A stretch of DNA of 64,000 nt from Macropodus opercularis. Its lineage: Eukaryota > Chordata > Actinopteri > Anabantiformes > Osphronemidae. Both the position numbers and the translations under genes were made by a program. The number at the start of each line of letters is the position of its first letter. Position 1 is the first letter of the stretch. The notes beneath the pieces were generated by a model that saw only the letters and a program-made list of their open reading frames with translations, was not told the origin of the DNA and did no database searches. Shown here piece after piece: positions 1 to 47,470 of this stretch. The DNA is taken from NCBI GenBank assembly GCA_030770545.1, contig CM061098.1, positions 13,172,001 through 13,236,000 of the forward strand. Reading direction: 5' to 3'.

Positions 1-250
1 AGGCTCAGGGTGTCGTGGAACAGGAGCTGCAGGCTCAGGGTGTCGTGGAACAGGAGCTGCAGGCTCTGGGTGTCGTGGAACAGGAGCTGCAGGCTCTGGG
101 TGTCGTGGAACAGGAGCTGCAGGCTCTGGGTGTCGTGGAACATGAGAAGCAGGCTCTGGGTGTCGTGGAACATGAGGAGCAGGCTCTGGGTGTCGTGGAG
201 CAGGAGCTGCAGGCGCTGTGTGGCGTGGAGCATGGACGACAGGTTCTGGG
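1..250 (-). repeat. 30-bp tandem repeat array (decapeptide-coding)
   Basis: About eight copies of a 30-base unit. The leftmost copies are nearly identical (one CAG/CTG change) and those toward 180-250 are increasingly diverged. On the minus strand each unit encodes a [14 protein letters not shown] decapeptide in the frame of the retroelement ORF. The array continues past the left edge. Confidence 0.9.
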
Positions 251-1437
251 TGTGAAGAGGTGGCAAGTTCTGCGTGGGCACGGGCCCGAAGGGAGACCCA
301 GTAGGTCAGGAACTGAGGGAACGTCCGCTGGGGAACCGACTGGGCCCTCGGCTCCTCCTGCCTAGACAGCGGTTCGGGGACAGTGAGGCAATGGGCAAAA
401 GACAGGTTCCGAGGCCCTGAGTTCGTGGAGCTGGACTGGCGTGAAGCCGCATGGCCTTGGCGTGGGGTGACGCACCCTGGTGTCGAGAAAAGGGGGTCCC
501 CCTGGTCTTTCAACTCTTTCCAAATGTCGCGAGCCTCTGAGGGAGAGAGGCGAGGAGCGAGCTCTGGTGTAAGGGCAGGCTCGAACCTCATGAGACCAGA
601 GGAAAGAACTGTGGTACCGGAAGTCGTACTCAGCTTGGAGGCAGGCTGAGAGCTGGGCTTGGAGGCAGGCTGAGAGCTGGGCTTGGAGGCAGGCTGAGAG
701 CTGGGCTTGGAGGCAGGCTGAGAGCTGGGCTTGGAGGCAGGCTGAGAGCTGGGCTTGGAGGCAGGCTGAGAGCTGGGCTTGGAGGCAGGCTGAGAGCTGG
801 GCTTGGAGGCAGGCTGAGAGCTGGGCTTGGAGGCAGGCTGAGAGCTGGGCTTGGAGGCAGGCTGAGAGCTGGGCTTGGAGGCAGGCTGAGAGCTGGGCTT
901 GGAGGCAGGCTGAGAGCTGGGCTTGGAGGCAGGCTGAGAGCTGGGCTTGGAGGCAGGCTGAGAGCTGGGCTTGGAGGCAGGCTGAGAGCTGGGCTTGGAG
1001 GCAGGCTGAGAGCTGGGCTTGGAGGCAGGCTGTGGACGAGACGTGGGCTCTGGCTGTGGACGAGACGTGGGCTCTGGCTGTGGACGAGACGTGGGCTCTG
1101 GCTGTGGACGAGACGTGGGCTCTGGCTGTGGACGAGACGTGGGCTCTGGCTGTGGACGAGACGTGGGCTCTGGCTGTGGACGAGACGTGGGCTCTGGCTG
1201 TGGACGAGACGTGGGCTCTGGCTGTGGGGTATACCTCTCCCGCACCATAGCCTGGGTGGCAAGGAGTCCAGGAAATCCCTTGTGGTCTTTCACCCAAGGG
1301 CAGGCGGTGTAGACCTGGGTCATCCAGTCCAGGGCAAAGATACGGGCCTGAATGTCTGGGTTTTCAGGGATTGTGCCGAGGAGTTTGTAAAGAGACCCTA
1401 TGAGCCGGTCTGCGGGATCCTTGTCTGGTCGGACCAT
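1..1437 (-). CDS. Retroelement-associated proline-rich repeat ORF (partial, 3' end off window)
   Basis: The minus-strand frame is open from just after a TGA at 1515-1513 down to base 1. The first ATG is at 1437, giving 479 codons with no stop. The amino-terminal 60 or so residues are non-repetitive and look globular ([20 protein letters not shown], then [14 protein letters not shown]). Then come eight copies of an octapeptide PQPEPTSR, about sixteen copies of SQPASKPS, a non-repetitive stretch of about 130 residues (containing [17 protein letters not shown]) and about eight copies of a decapeptide like [10 protein letters not shown] that run off the edge. The frame survives every array boundary because the units (24, 24, 30 bp) are multiples of three. 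The ATG is two bases past the LTR, the place expected for a gag-like ORF. I do not recognise the product and assign no function. Other frames over the same arrays are also open because of the repeats and are treated as shadows. Confidence 0.6.
   Translation of the reverse strand, partial: MVRPDKDPADRLIGSLYKLLGTIPENPDIQARIFALDWMTQVYTACPWVKDHKGFPGLLATQAMVRERYTPQPEPTSRPQPEPTSRPQPEPTSRPQPEPTSRPQPEPTSRPQPEPTSRPQPEPTSRPQPEPTSRPQPASKPSSQPASKPSSQPASKPSSQPASKPSSQPASKPSSQPASKPSSQPASKPSSQPASKPSSQPASKPSSQPASKPSSQPASKPSSQPASKPSSQPASKPSSQPASKPSSQPASKPSSQPASKPSSQPASKLSTTSGTTVLSSGLMRFEPALTPELAPRLSPSEARDIWKELKDQGDPLFSTPGCVTPRQGHAASRQSSSTNSGPRNLSFAHCLTVPEPLSRQEEPRAQSVPQRTFPQFLTYWVSLRARAHAELATSSHPEPVVHAPRHTAPAAPAPRHPEPAPHVPRHPEPASHVPRHPEPAAPVPRHPEPAAPVPRHPEPAAPVPRHPEPAAPVPRHPEP
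634..1030 (-). repeat. 24-bp tandem repeat array A (about 16 copies)
   Basis: Roughly sixteen head-to-tail copies of a 24-base unit with no substitutions that I can see. In the retroelement ORF frame each copy encodes SQPASKPS. The complete identity of the copies suggests recent expansion or gene-conversion-like homogenisation. The copy number could also be affected by assembly collapse. Confidence 0.95.
1031..1226 (-). repeat. 24-bp tandem repeat array B (8 copies)
   Basis: Eight identical copies of a second, different 24-base unit that directly abuts array A. In the retroelement ORF frame each encodes PQPEPTSR. The junction with array A preserves the frame (…SRPQPASK…), so the two arrays may have arisen from one ancestral CCA-CAG-CC start. 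Confidence 0.95.
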
Positions 1438-1800
1438 TCTGTCAGGATCCGCTGGTGCGGAGTGAGGGGAGGCACCAGCAGTAGGAAAGATCAGGCAGAA
1501 CCAGGGCTCCAGTCAAACGTTTATTTACCAAAAAGAGGTGGCAGAGCGTTCAGAAAACAAAATAAAACGCCAGAACCGGCGTTCAAAACAAAAGCCAAAA
1601 CTCGCTCACACAGTTCTCAAAACGAAACAAAGACGTTGAGCTAGTCGTTAGCCGGTGCTTCTCCTGGCATCCGTGAAGGCAAACAAAGAGACACAAACAT
1701 GAAAAAGAAACATACGACAGGACGTAACAAATACCTGAGTCAACGTATGGGCGAACAGGAATGGCAAGCGTGGGAAACCCAGAGCAGGCATGAGTAATGG

Positions 1801-1820
1801 TCCGACACTGACGTGTCGGA
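1801..1820. other. Perfect 8-bp hairpin in LTR
   Basis: Arms TCCGACAC and GTGTCGGA flank a four-base loop TGAC. It lies about 15 bases downstream (on the minus strand) of a TTTAAG motif, so it could sit near the start of the transcript. Its function is not known. Confidence 0.7.
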
Positions 1821-1962
1821 GAGCCGGGCTTAAAAAAAGTCGTGGGGAAACAAGGCACAGGTGTAAACAGTCAGACAATCAAAGCTGGCGGAGATAACCA
1901 GAATTTGTCCGGCGGAACCCGCCACATTAAGAGTCCGGGCGGAGCTCATCACACTAAAAGTC

Positions 1963-1984
1963 CGATCGGCCAAGCTGCCGATCG
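1963..1984. other. Terminal hairpin at LTR 5' end
   Basis: Arms CGATCGGC and GCCGATCG are separated by six bases. The structure begins five bases inside the TGTCA end of the LTR. It could be a terminal recognition structure or a regulatory palindrome in U3; the sequence alone does not decide. Confidence 0.65.
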
Positions 1985-4591
1985 TGACAGCAAACATGTG
2001 AGACAGCTTTGTCAAAGTCTGTGGTCACACATGCGCGCGCACACACACAAAACTAACAGGAGAGCGAGCAGATGCATTGGATGCATTATTCAACGCAGCT
2101 CATCCGAAGCCGTCACCGCGGAGTCATAAGCATAAATATATAATAATAACCGAGATTTGAGTCGGTTAAGTGCTGTGATGTAATGTAATGTCAATCGGAT
2201 CTGCTTCAGACATTTATTTCTGTACTTCTGTCTGTACAGCGCTCTCGCTCCCTAAGGGGCCAAACAACACCCCAGAAAGGAGAATCTCAGCTGGGGTGTG
2301 AGTGTAAAGAGGGAGACGGCTGGCGATGGAGGTTAACCTGCACTTTCAGAAGCCGCGGCTGGTGTCAATGAGGCCCTGGAGTGTTGTATTTCGTTGAGTA
2401 ACTTCTCTGCCAGCCACCGAGGTAGAGCTGCGGTGGCTGCCGTCCATAGTTCATACATGTTCAGGGGGCTTGCCAAGTGTTGGATGTGATACTGTAAAAA
2501 GGCAGCTAAACAGCAGATCACTGCTCCCTCCTGACTTTTGTGGATGTGACAGGTATTTGTCGATGAGAAAGCAAAGACAATGCGGGTGGATGAAGAAAAA
2601 AAACAAGAAAAGAAGAACCTGACTGTTCTCTTGGGCTACATTCTGGCAGGTGCTGCTTTGATGAATGAGAAGTCTTGGGTGTTCTTGCTCCACACCACCA
2701 GGGATAGAGAATGGCCCATAGCAATCAATGCAGATCAGCCAAAACGGCTCCACGAGCAGCGAGGTGATAGAGCGTGAAGCTGAAGGAGGAGAAGGGAACG
2801 TTTCTGTGCCTCGTATTGCTTTGCAAAAGAACAGCAACGGAAACGTGTGCAGGTGACGGAAGAAAGACAAAACCTATTCAAGAGTTTCTAGATAGTTCAC
2901 TCTTCTATCTATTCGCATGACCTCTAGCTTTGGCATTACAGGGCCAGGCCCAACGTGGAGACAGGGTGGCTGTTCTCTCATTCTCTCGTTCTCTCTCGAT
3001 ACGGACAGATGCCAATTCTTGCTTTTCCATAGACTCGAAGAAAGCGAATGTGAATCTTCTCTAAGAAGCTTGAATTCGTCTGACGAACACGGACGAGAAA
3101 AGTTTTTCAGCATCATGTGAGAAGAGTGAGGAGGAAGTGGTTGTGACGACCAAGTCCCTCCAGCACCGCCACGTTTTCCATTCACTGGAAATCCTGGGAT
3201 GAAACTATATTTATAAGGGTGTTTTCATAATAGAATTCCAACCATAAAAAAAACGGAAATCCAGGTTCAGCAGCTCCTGGAACAGCTTCAGGCTAGTTGT
3301 ACTGTGTAATCATTAGGTCACAGGAAATGGCCTCTACACTCCTCACTTCTCTTCTGCATATGTGAAAACAGTCATTGATATCTTTCAAGTGCAACAAATA
3401 GATGAGAGCAACTGTAATGCACAGCCGTATGTATATCGTATATCTAATTTATAATTACAGGGCGGGGTCTTTAACGAAATGTACAGAAAGTACTGAGCAG
3501 CTCAGTAATCGTACAGAACAGCTGGACTGATGTTTCAGCAGAACTCCAGGCCACTGATTACATTTCTAACTATGCTATTCTGCTGTTTTTATTATTTCCA
3601 TAAATGTATTAATAAGCAGTTGAGGGAAAGCGCATAAACAGAAAGACGCTTGGTTTGAAAACTGAAAGCTGTGCGTGTGATGGCGTGAAAAACGTATGTG
3701 GGTCTGCAACAAAAGCTGATTGCGACCGTTGCTTTGGTTGAAAACAAGAACCATAATCGCGTAATCTGCATAAACACAGCTGCTGGGGAAATTATGAAAG
3801 CAGACGCAAACTAAAAACAAAGTTGACTGGAGTAGTAGAAGTTAAACTGCACTGAGATGAACACTGGTATAGTGCCTGCAGGAACATAGACCCCATGGTT
3901 ATGGAGGAGAAATTAGTGAACCTGTTAATTCTGAATCCTTTGATATAACCTGTTAAGTCTCTTCCAGATCACTCTGTGCATTCTTAGCTCGCCAAGTATT
4001 TAAAACAAATCTGTCGTCTCTGGAGGAACCGGCAAAAGGGACGCGGAGGTCTGAGCTGAGACACTCTGGGCTGGCAATTACAAAAACACTGCGTCCAGGG
4101 ATGAGGAGCAGAAAATGTGCTGCGGGTGCAGAGACAGGAGCCGGATAATGGCAGCTGTCATGTTCAGGCAGAAAAGACAGAGGCTGAGTCTCTCTTTTGT
4201 CGCGCGCTACATCTCAGGAGCTTCTGTGCACTGTAATGAGGAACAAAGCCTGGGAGCGTGTGAAGCAGTGCGACATGGCGCCGCTGTTCGTGGTTCCCGC
4301 TGTCGGGCACGCGACGCGCTTAAACCCGCAACAGTTGGAAAGTTGGAGGTAAATAAACCTTGGTGTTCGGACGTATAACGTTGGCTGCGGCCTGCGGAAC
4401 AAAGGGTCTTTGAGTTCAGACAGTTTGCAAACGACACCAATGGCTTCATGTGATGATTTATCTGTGAGAAATCATGAAACTGTTTATCGAAGAGCAATGA
4501 ATTAAGCACTTATTAGCTGTATATATGTATATATAATAGTAGTCATTTTAATTCACTTTGCCCAACCCACTCATCCAGCAGAAGTTATTAC

Positions 4592-4613
4592 AAGGTGGTT
4601 CTAATGTTTTGGC
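4592..4613 (-). repeat. Fish dispersed repeat fragment
   Basis: The string AGGTGGTTCTAATGTTTTGG is the reverse-complement counterpart of the GATCAGCCACAACATTAA string found near 61282. Both resemble a phrase I recall as widespread in teleost intergenic DNA. I cannot name the family. Confidence 0.5.
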
Positions 4614-7600
4614 CACTCACACCACCTCAGTTAAAAAGGAGGATTCATGGCAGAGCTGCCGCATCGGTTGGCATCCGATAACAACGCGGTTTGCGAGAGT
4701 ATGTTTGCCTCATAGTGCTGCTTGTCTCCATCCCCTCCTCTGTCAGAAAAGCGAACGCGTGGGCATGGACCGTCCCTCTGCACCTGTCGACGCTGACGCG
4801 CAGATGGGGAGATAATTGGAAGGGGATGATTGTTAAGGAGATAATTGGAGTTTCCCTGCCCCCTGACAGGAGCAGGTCTGGGCTGGGTTTCTGACCCGCT
4901 GCCCAGGTAAGCATTTATTCAGCAGGCGGCTGGGTTCCGCAGCAAACCAGATTGGTAGCGTGGCGCGAAATAGCGACTGACGGGAGACGATGGCCTGGCG
5001 TGAGCGAGTCAGAGAGTGATACACGGGAAGAGAGATGTTCAGAGCCAAGGGGAGTGTTCTCACACCCTCGATTACCCATTTAATGAGGCGATGCCGCGCC
5101 ATTGTTTTATTACTTAGAGGAAATAGGAGAAATCTAGATTTCACTGTGTGGTCCCTGTGTTTCCCACTGCTAGGCTGGCATCTGTCCTCTTTGTTCGCAG
5201 CAGTCTGCCTATCATCTCCCCTCACACGCACTAATGCTTCTGTTTCTTCCCTCCGACAACGGGCTTCGCCTTCTGTCCGCCTTCACATACATTTCCAAGA
5301 CACGCTTGTTTTTGGCTCATCCTTATTAACCTTCCTCTACCCCTGTTTCAACTAATGTAATCTCTCGTGAGTATCCAACGCCCGGCATTAATCTGAGAAC
5401 TGTTTAGCTGGTCAGCTGCTCTGATCGCTGCTATTCCCAGCGGTGGAAGCTTAAGGGTTCACTTCCCTTCCTGCCTTTTTCACTCTTTTCTTTTCCATTT
5501 TATCTTCTCTCCCCTCACCTGTTACTTTATACTGTATTTCCTCTTTTTTTTTTTTACTATTGTCTCTCTTTTTGCCACACACACCACTAGCAGCAGTGAC
5601 ATAAACACAGTTTTATTGCTCTTGCACAGGCACTAAATCTCCCCTGAGCCTAAGGAGATAAAGCGGGGAACAGCGAGAGCACCTCTCTGGCGCACCAATA
5701 ATCCACGGGGTATATGGACACACTAGAGAGATGGGAAGGCAATGACGCAAAGCCCAGCCTTCCTTTAAAAGCCCGTAAACCTGTTTTGCATTTTTCATAC
5801 ATGGATGAAATGCAGTATATTCACACGTTATCACCGGACGTATTTGAGATTCCAGAGAAAAATGGCTCTCACAGTAAAACCCTCCCACGCGCTCATGCCT
5901 GCATACATTCATGCAGATCCACGTCGGTGCAGCGTCTCGGTCCCCCGGGTCCCTGTCCTCTGCACAGAAGGAGATTGATTGCACTGTGTGAGTCATGCTG
6001 TGTTGGAGGACTCACGGCGTAGGCCCCCCCAAACCCCCGTCACCTGAGAGATTTTTCGCAAGCGCACAAGCTGTGTGTGAGACACACTCTTGTCAAAACC
6101 AGCAAGACGTGTTTTACCTTTTTTTTTTTTTTTAAAGGGTGTTGGAGGAGGTGGATGTTTTACATCAGGTTTGTGCACCTTGATCAGCCGCGTGCAAGTG
6201 AGCGCATGTGAATAGGCATCAACGTTATCTGCTCGGACTCTCATTAACATAACTGATTAGCTCTCTCGAAGATGGATGGGACCGGAGGGACTGCGACGCG
6301 CTCCCTGTTTTTATTACACACATCATCTGACAGTTGTTAGCCACGGGTGGCTAAGCGGAGGATGAGTACGCTGCGTCTTCCGATGTCTGGTGTCAGATGT
6401 GTTTACGTCCTCTCAGAGAGCTCTGTGCTTGATTGAGTGACCCTTCACCCTTGTGACGGTGGTGAATATTAGCGTCTTATGTGACAGCAGCCTCCTTGCT
6501 CCTGTCGCCCCTCTCATCTTTCCAGACAGTCATCCTGGGTAGAGTCCTACCCAAAGCAAAGTAAAGGCACTAAAGCTTCAAAACATACCACAAATGTTCT
6601 AGGAAAAAGTTGAACAATTACTAAAGTGACGCTAATTAGCTTTAATACGCATCTAAAGTATAAAAGTCTTTAAACGTGCAAACCTTCATGCGAATCCATC
6701 TCATACAGTGGATATTTCTTCCTGATGAGTCTCTCTCTGCTTCTTGCATGGCGGCAAACACGTTGTCTGGTTCCGGCAGCGAAAATGTGAGAACGCGCTT
6801 CTTTTCTGTCTTATTTATCATGATCGTTTGAAAGGCTCTGGGTGTTGGACTACTTTCACACCAAAGTAAGACGTCTGAAGCCTTGGGCATAGGCTGTGGG
6901 ATATTGTGGCAGACCCTCTAAAAGTAAAAGAACAAAAAAAAAAAAGAGAGAGAATGGTATAAATTTAATCATACAGTAGAATAAGATGAACAACTTTATT
7001 GAGATGTCCTATTCTGTAGAGCCACTTGACATGTCAGCCCACAGTAGCGGGACTCTATTAAAGCGAGATCTTTTATGGGTGAGTGCACAAAAAACCTTCC
7101 AATAAGTACACTCCCTCCAGCTGAACCCAGCTCTGCTGCTTCAACAGCCTCCCTGTACTGGCCTTCATGCGGCACATCCTGTAATAACATGGGAGTCCCA
7201 GGAGAAGAGACCTCGCCTTTCACATAATGTGGCAGCCTAACACAGCGTGCTTATCATACGGTCACAGTAAATTTGTAAATTTAAAATGTCAGCCACGTTT
7301 TCTTCCATTTCTGAAAACCCTGCCCACAACCACACATTGGATAAATGCTTATCTGATATAGGCATTTGGCAAATTTCACTATTGATGTAGCCACCAAGTC
7401 AAACTCAGACTCATTTATTTTTAAGAGTGAATCTGTAACATATGATTTTGGACCCAGGCTTTAAAGTCCAAGGCCAGTATAAAGGATGGAGTGCTGCCCC
7501 TCCCATCATCCACAACTTCAGATGCTGAAACAACTGTCACAAACACGCCCTCTTAGTGCAGCCGGCACAGACACGTCTGTCATTTGATATTTGTCTCATG

Positions 7601-8099
7601 CTAAGCGCAGGAACAGCTGCAGGGCACAGGAAACAGAGAGCAGGGGAGACAGTAGCTACATGAGTTGTTTCTGACAGCTCCTCCTGTTGTGCTAGTATCA
7701 GTCCCTTTAGCATTTTTCACTCTGCCTTTGTGGACCCAAAACTGTTTGGCCACACCAAAGGGGAATCGCATTATTCATTCGTAGAGCAGGTAAAAGAATG
7801 GGGAAACATTTAAACTGTGAAGATTATTCCAGTGGACGTTCCTGCATATGCTGAAGGACTTTATTGACTGGAGATTCAGTTTTTATAAATGATGGAGTGG
7901 AAGTTTTCTTCAACTCTTCCTTTATTTCAGACTTCATCTAAGGATTTTGCAAAAGCCAAATAAGTTTTGCAAAATTGTTAATTCCTTGAGGAGAAACCTA
8001 ATTATGACAAAACGTTCGCTCGCTCACAAATCCCACTTCTTCCTCCAAAAATCCTTTAGCAGCTCTAAGCTACTGTAATCCTTGCCAGAGCAACAGACT

Positions 8100-8113
8100 G
8101 TTGCCCAGGCAAC
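8100..8113. promoter_or_regulatory. RFX X-box-like palindrome
   Basis: GTTGCCCAGGCAAC fits the X-box consensus (GTNRCC, short spacer, RGYAAC) bound by RFX transcription factors, with both half-sites perfect and a two-base spacer. Such sites are common in vertebrate conserved non-coding DNA and in ciliary gene promoters. Here it lies about 1.7 kb upstream of exon 3, in what should be an intron. No conservation data are available. Confidence 0.5.
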
Positions 8114-9778
8114 CTCGCTCCTGCCGCCATGGCAGCTGTAACTGTGGTGAGGAGACGTCCGGTGCCAGGGAGGACAGGTGTTGCTGGGGTCTTCGGGATC
8201 ACTGTAGGTCTATCAGCTCTGCAGCCGGCGTCGCTGCACATGTGGCGCAGCACTAACAAGCCGCTCTCACGCGAACGTGTTCGATCCGCGGCATCTCTGC
8301 ACCGGCGTCAGAGCGGAGGCTGCTGAGTTAAACTCATGTCCGGTGTTATACATGTCCAATCAGACGATCACGTGGTTCTCGTGCCAGGTCTGAGCAGGAG
8401 GTCCGCGCCACATGGCTGCACGTGTGTCTCTTTCTTTCCAGTCAGATACACATACTGTAGGTATGAGAAATGACTCGGTGAAACATGGTAACCTGCTGTA
8501 GGGCAGAGTAATGGGACACTGCACAAAAAGTCAAACAAGCTCTCATTACCTTTTATCCGGGCTGAACATGGAGGCCACTGCCGAAATTGGTCCTGGAAAA
8601 TTGTGAGGGGAAATGTAATGTGTGCTGGTGGAAGGCAATAGGCGAGAGAGTGTCCATTTGCTAGCAAGAGCGTGTGCAGACCATGAAGGAAAGATAGTTC
8701 TGTTATTGAGTCAGTGTGGCGAGGCGCAAAATGTCTATTTCAGGGCTCGCTTTAAGTAGGGTGAGTCACCAGGCTTTTGGAGCACTAGAAGCTGCGTGTG
8801 TGCATGTGTGCGTGTGTCCGGGTGCGTGTGCACACATATTTATTTCTGTGATACCGTTGAATTGCTCCCTCGCTCCCTTTCCTTGCTCGCCCTCTATCTC
8901 CGTCACACACGTGTTTGCCCGGAGGGTGTAGGTCTGTGGCAGGTTAGGCGTTTTGGGCCACGGGCCATCCTCGGCCGTGTCTTTCCCTCAGCTCCTAGCG
9001 GCGAGCTGGCCCTCACACGGGGACAGACAGCGACTTCAATCTGTTTGGTAAATGCTGAGATAAGTAAGGGCCCACCCATCACCGCGGCAGAAAATAGCCT
9101 GGGCTAGACCAGCAAGAGCAGAGATAGCGCGCCATGCTTAAAAGCACGAAGGACGGAGGCTGGGAACATAAATGAGCTATTTTAAGACATTAGGCGGGTG
9201 AAGGAAGTCAGAGTGACAGACAATGGCAGAAAAAGAAAAGGAAAGACTGGGAGAGAAAAGCAAATGAGAGATTGAAACTGCCTCCTGCTGCCAGCAAAAT
9301 GTCAATGGAACCCTAGGGATGCATTGATTAACCTCTCTACTCGTCGTCCGCCTTCACCTCCCCCACCTTTTACTGAAGGCATACAAACACATACACACAG
9401 GTTGTATACAGTAAGACCAACTGGCCACGTTTACAAAAGCATGTCACACAGTAACTGAACAGACAGAGCAGACATTAGAGATCTTTATTTTATTTTTTTA
9501 CATAATATAGAATAGAACCCAAGGCATGAAAACAGAAGGTTTCCTACATGACAAAACCAGCAGGACAGGACATTGCAAAAGCCAGAAGTTTAACATTTGC
9601 TGCATCTGTTTTTATACAGATTAATTTCTTTGTTGTGCGCCAGAGAAATAGGAGCTGAGTCTGCTGGAAGAAAGCTGAGAGCAATGTGTATAATGAGCCA
9701 CTTATTGTATGTACTACGCATTTACTTTCAAACTTCTGACATTGTACTTTGTTTGCTGTTTCTTTTCTCCCCTCATAG

Positions 9779-45893
<36,115 letters not shown>

Positions 45894-46186
45894 TCATCAA
45901 GTCACTGTGCCGGCGGTGAAGAACAAGCAGGGTGGGGCAGAAGAAGAGCACAAGACTCTCCAGACCTCAGAAATCATGGCTGTCTGGTTTGACCCATCCG
46001 CTCTCCTGGCTGACGACGCACCCAACTCGTACTAGACTCTTTACTGCCAAAACGCACTCTCAAACCCCTCCTCACGAACTTCGAACAGAGTCACAACATT
46101 TTTTTAATAAGTGGATGTTAGAGAAGAGATACTGAACAAAAAAAGAAAAACAACAAAAAAAAAAAAACAGAAGGGAAATGAGCTGC

Positions 46187-46192
46187 AATAAA
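46187..46192 (+). terminator. gria1: Proximal AATAAA polyadenylation signal candidate
   Basis: AATAAA about 295 bases after the stop codon, with GTGTTTTTG and TGTCCGTGTGTGG downstream, which would serve as a GU-rich element. Confidence 0.5.
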
Positions 46193-47440
46193 GAAGCCGT
46201 CAACGGGACGTGTTTTTGAATTTTTTACAGTGTCCGTGTGTGGAAAAAAGAATTCTTCAGTGTGACGCTTGCGCTGTGCCATTTCAATGGAGCTGTTGAC
46301 ATTAGTCTGCGTGTGCAATATCTTCACCTCCACTGCTGACTTTGTACTACCTACTGTAGATGCTCTCTGGTGGCTCACGGAACACGTCTTTTGCACAGAT
46401 GTGGCAGAGGAGAACAAACACATGTGACCGCTGTGATGATTTAGTTTTGTTTCTGGAACATCCCCGCTTCCCCTTCTCGCTCGCATTTACGCATCACTCC
46501 TGAAGGACAAAGTGCTCTGTGTAGCATAGCCAGTTCTGTTTAGCTTTTTTATGATGTAGTATATGGTTGACACTGTTGTAATGGCGCAAAGAGCCTCGTC
46601 AAAGGGAGTTGGGAGTTGATTTATCCTCAACGGAAGGGTGAAGCTATTTAAATGGGCGGTTGGCCAGGCTACAACACACACACACGCACGCACGCGAATC
46701 GCTGCTACGCCCTCACCTAACACGTCATGCCTTGTCTTCGTGTCGTGTGACCATTCTCACAAATGCACACAAATACACTGGACACTTCTTCATGCAGGGC
46801 CATTAGTTTGGCCAGGAAGTGTTGTACATGGAGCATTTTTAGTATTCGGTACACAAAAAGAGTGAGGAAGGTTAAGGGATAGAGAAAACACACAGACACT
46901 GGAGTCTGCGGTCGTGTACAGGACTGAGGGACCTTACACTGTATTCTACTGTTGTGACTATCATAGCATGTATTTGCAGCACATGTTAAAGAACAAATCC
47001 AGACCGTATTGAGTTTCAATGAAATGTGCAAAACAGATTGCGCCCGGCGGATCGCGGTCGCCAGCACGAGAAGGAACGCGGGATTGCAAAAGTGGGTGCA
47101 GCATGAAGTCAGTCGCAATTATCTGTCTTTATTGAAAGTCAAGGTCACGGCGGTCAGAGCGCACTCTGCGTTAGAGTTCTCCCTTTCAGATCAAGTCAAG
47201 TAAACAGAAATCAGAGTGGCAGGCCCTGGACAGTAGAGGGCAGAGATGACAGAGGGCAGACAGCCTGGGTTTGGCATCAAGGCCTTTAAGGAAAATTCCA
47301 TCGCAAACAATTTCAATACCGTGAACGAAATGCACTTTGATGACATTCTTTGCTTTTCTGCATCATATTTCTGAATGTTAACCAGTGCTCTGATTTTGAA
47401 ACACACATTTCAAAAGATGGGAAAGGGAACAAGGGTTGCT

Positions 47441-47470
47441 TTTGTTTGTTTGTTTGTTTGTTTGTTTGTG
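47441..47470. repeat. (GTTT)n repeat
   Basis: About seven GTTT units downstream of the gria1 stop codon. Confidence 0.9.

Larger units (their letters stand above)
1..1989 (-). mobile_element. LTR retroelement, 5' part, runs off left edge
   Basis: The minus strand reads as one LTR (1440-1989) followed directly by a long open frame (1437 to 1). The LTR begins TGTCA and ends TGACA, a perfect 5-bp terminal inverted repeat of the usual TG...CA type, and it contains an AATAAA signal. The ORF start lies two bases beyond the LTR end, leaving no ordinary untranslated leader. Self-priming fish elements of the Tf1/Sushi group of Ty3/gypsy have their primer site next to the LTR, so such an element is possible. 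I see no gag, protease or reverse transcriptase motif inside the window, so the family is not proven. The second LTR would lie left of the window. The element appears to sit in intron 2 of gria1 in antisense orientation. Confidence 0.72.
1440..1989 (-). repeat. Long terminal repeat (550 bp)
   Basis: Boundaries are set by TGTCA at 1989-1985 and TGACA at 1444-1440 on the minus strand. Inside are a T-rich stretch followed by TTTAAG near 1830 (possible promoter), a perfect 8-bp hairpin at 1801-1820 just downstream of it, and AATAAA near 1523 (possible polyadenylation signal). This U3-R-U5-like order fits minus-strand transcription into the adjoining ORF. No target-site duplication can be checked because the other end is outside the window. 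The boundaries are read by eye and not aligned to a second copy. Confidence 0.65.
1990..9778 (+). other. gria1: Intron 2 (3' part) of gria1, inferred
   Basis: No exon could be supported here. I looked for the first amino-terminal-domain exon (NNIQIGGLFP-like) and did not find it, so this stretch is taken as the downstream part of a large intron. It ends in a good acceptor (CCCCTCATAG, 9769-9778) at exon 3. It contains a fish repeat fragment near 4592, poly-T/A runs (5543, 6120, 6933) and an RFX X-box-like palindrome at 8100. If the gene has a different upstream structure in this species, part of it could be intergenic. Confidence 0.6.

Noticed and set aside
10..365. Plus-strand repeat ORFs over the left-edge arrays
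   Set aside because: They are open only because tandem repeats lack stops. They stop soon after the arrays, and the minus frame explains the region better.
634..1226. CRISPR-like regular repeats
   Set aside because: The copies are contiguous with no unique spacers, so they are coding minisatellites in a eukaryotic element.
362..1297. Minus-strand ORF of 311 codons with ACLQAQLS and STARAHVS repeats
   Set aside because: It is a frame shadow over the same arrays. Only the frame starting at 1437 has a non-repetitive globular N-terminus and stays open from the LTR to the window edge.
1990..9778. First amino-terminal-domain exon (NNIQIGGLFP-like) of gria1
   Set aside because: Not found by eye in any frame; presumed upstream of the window.
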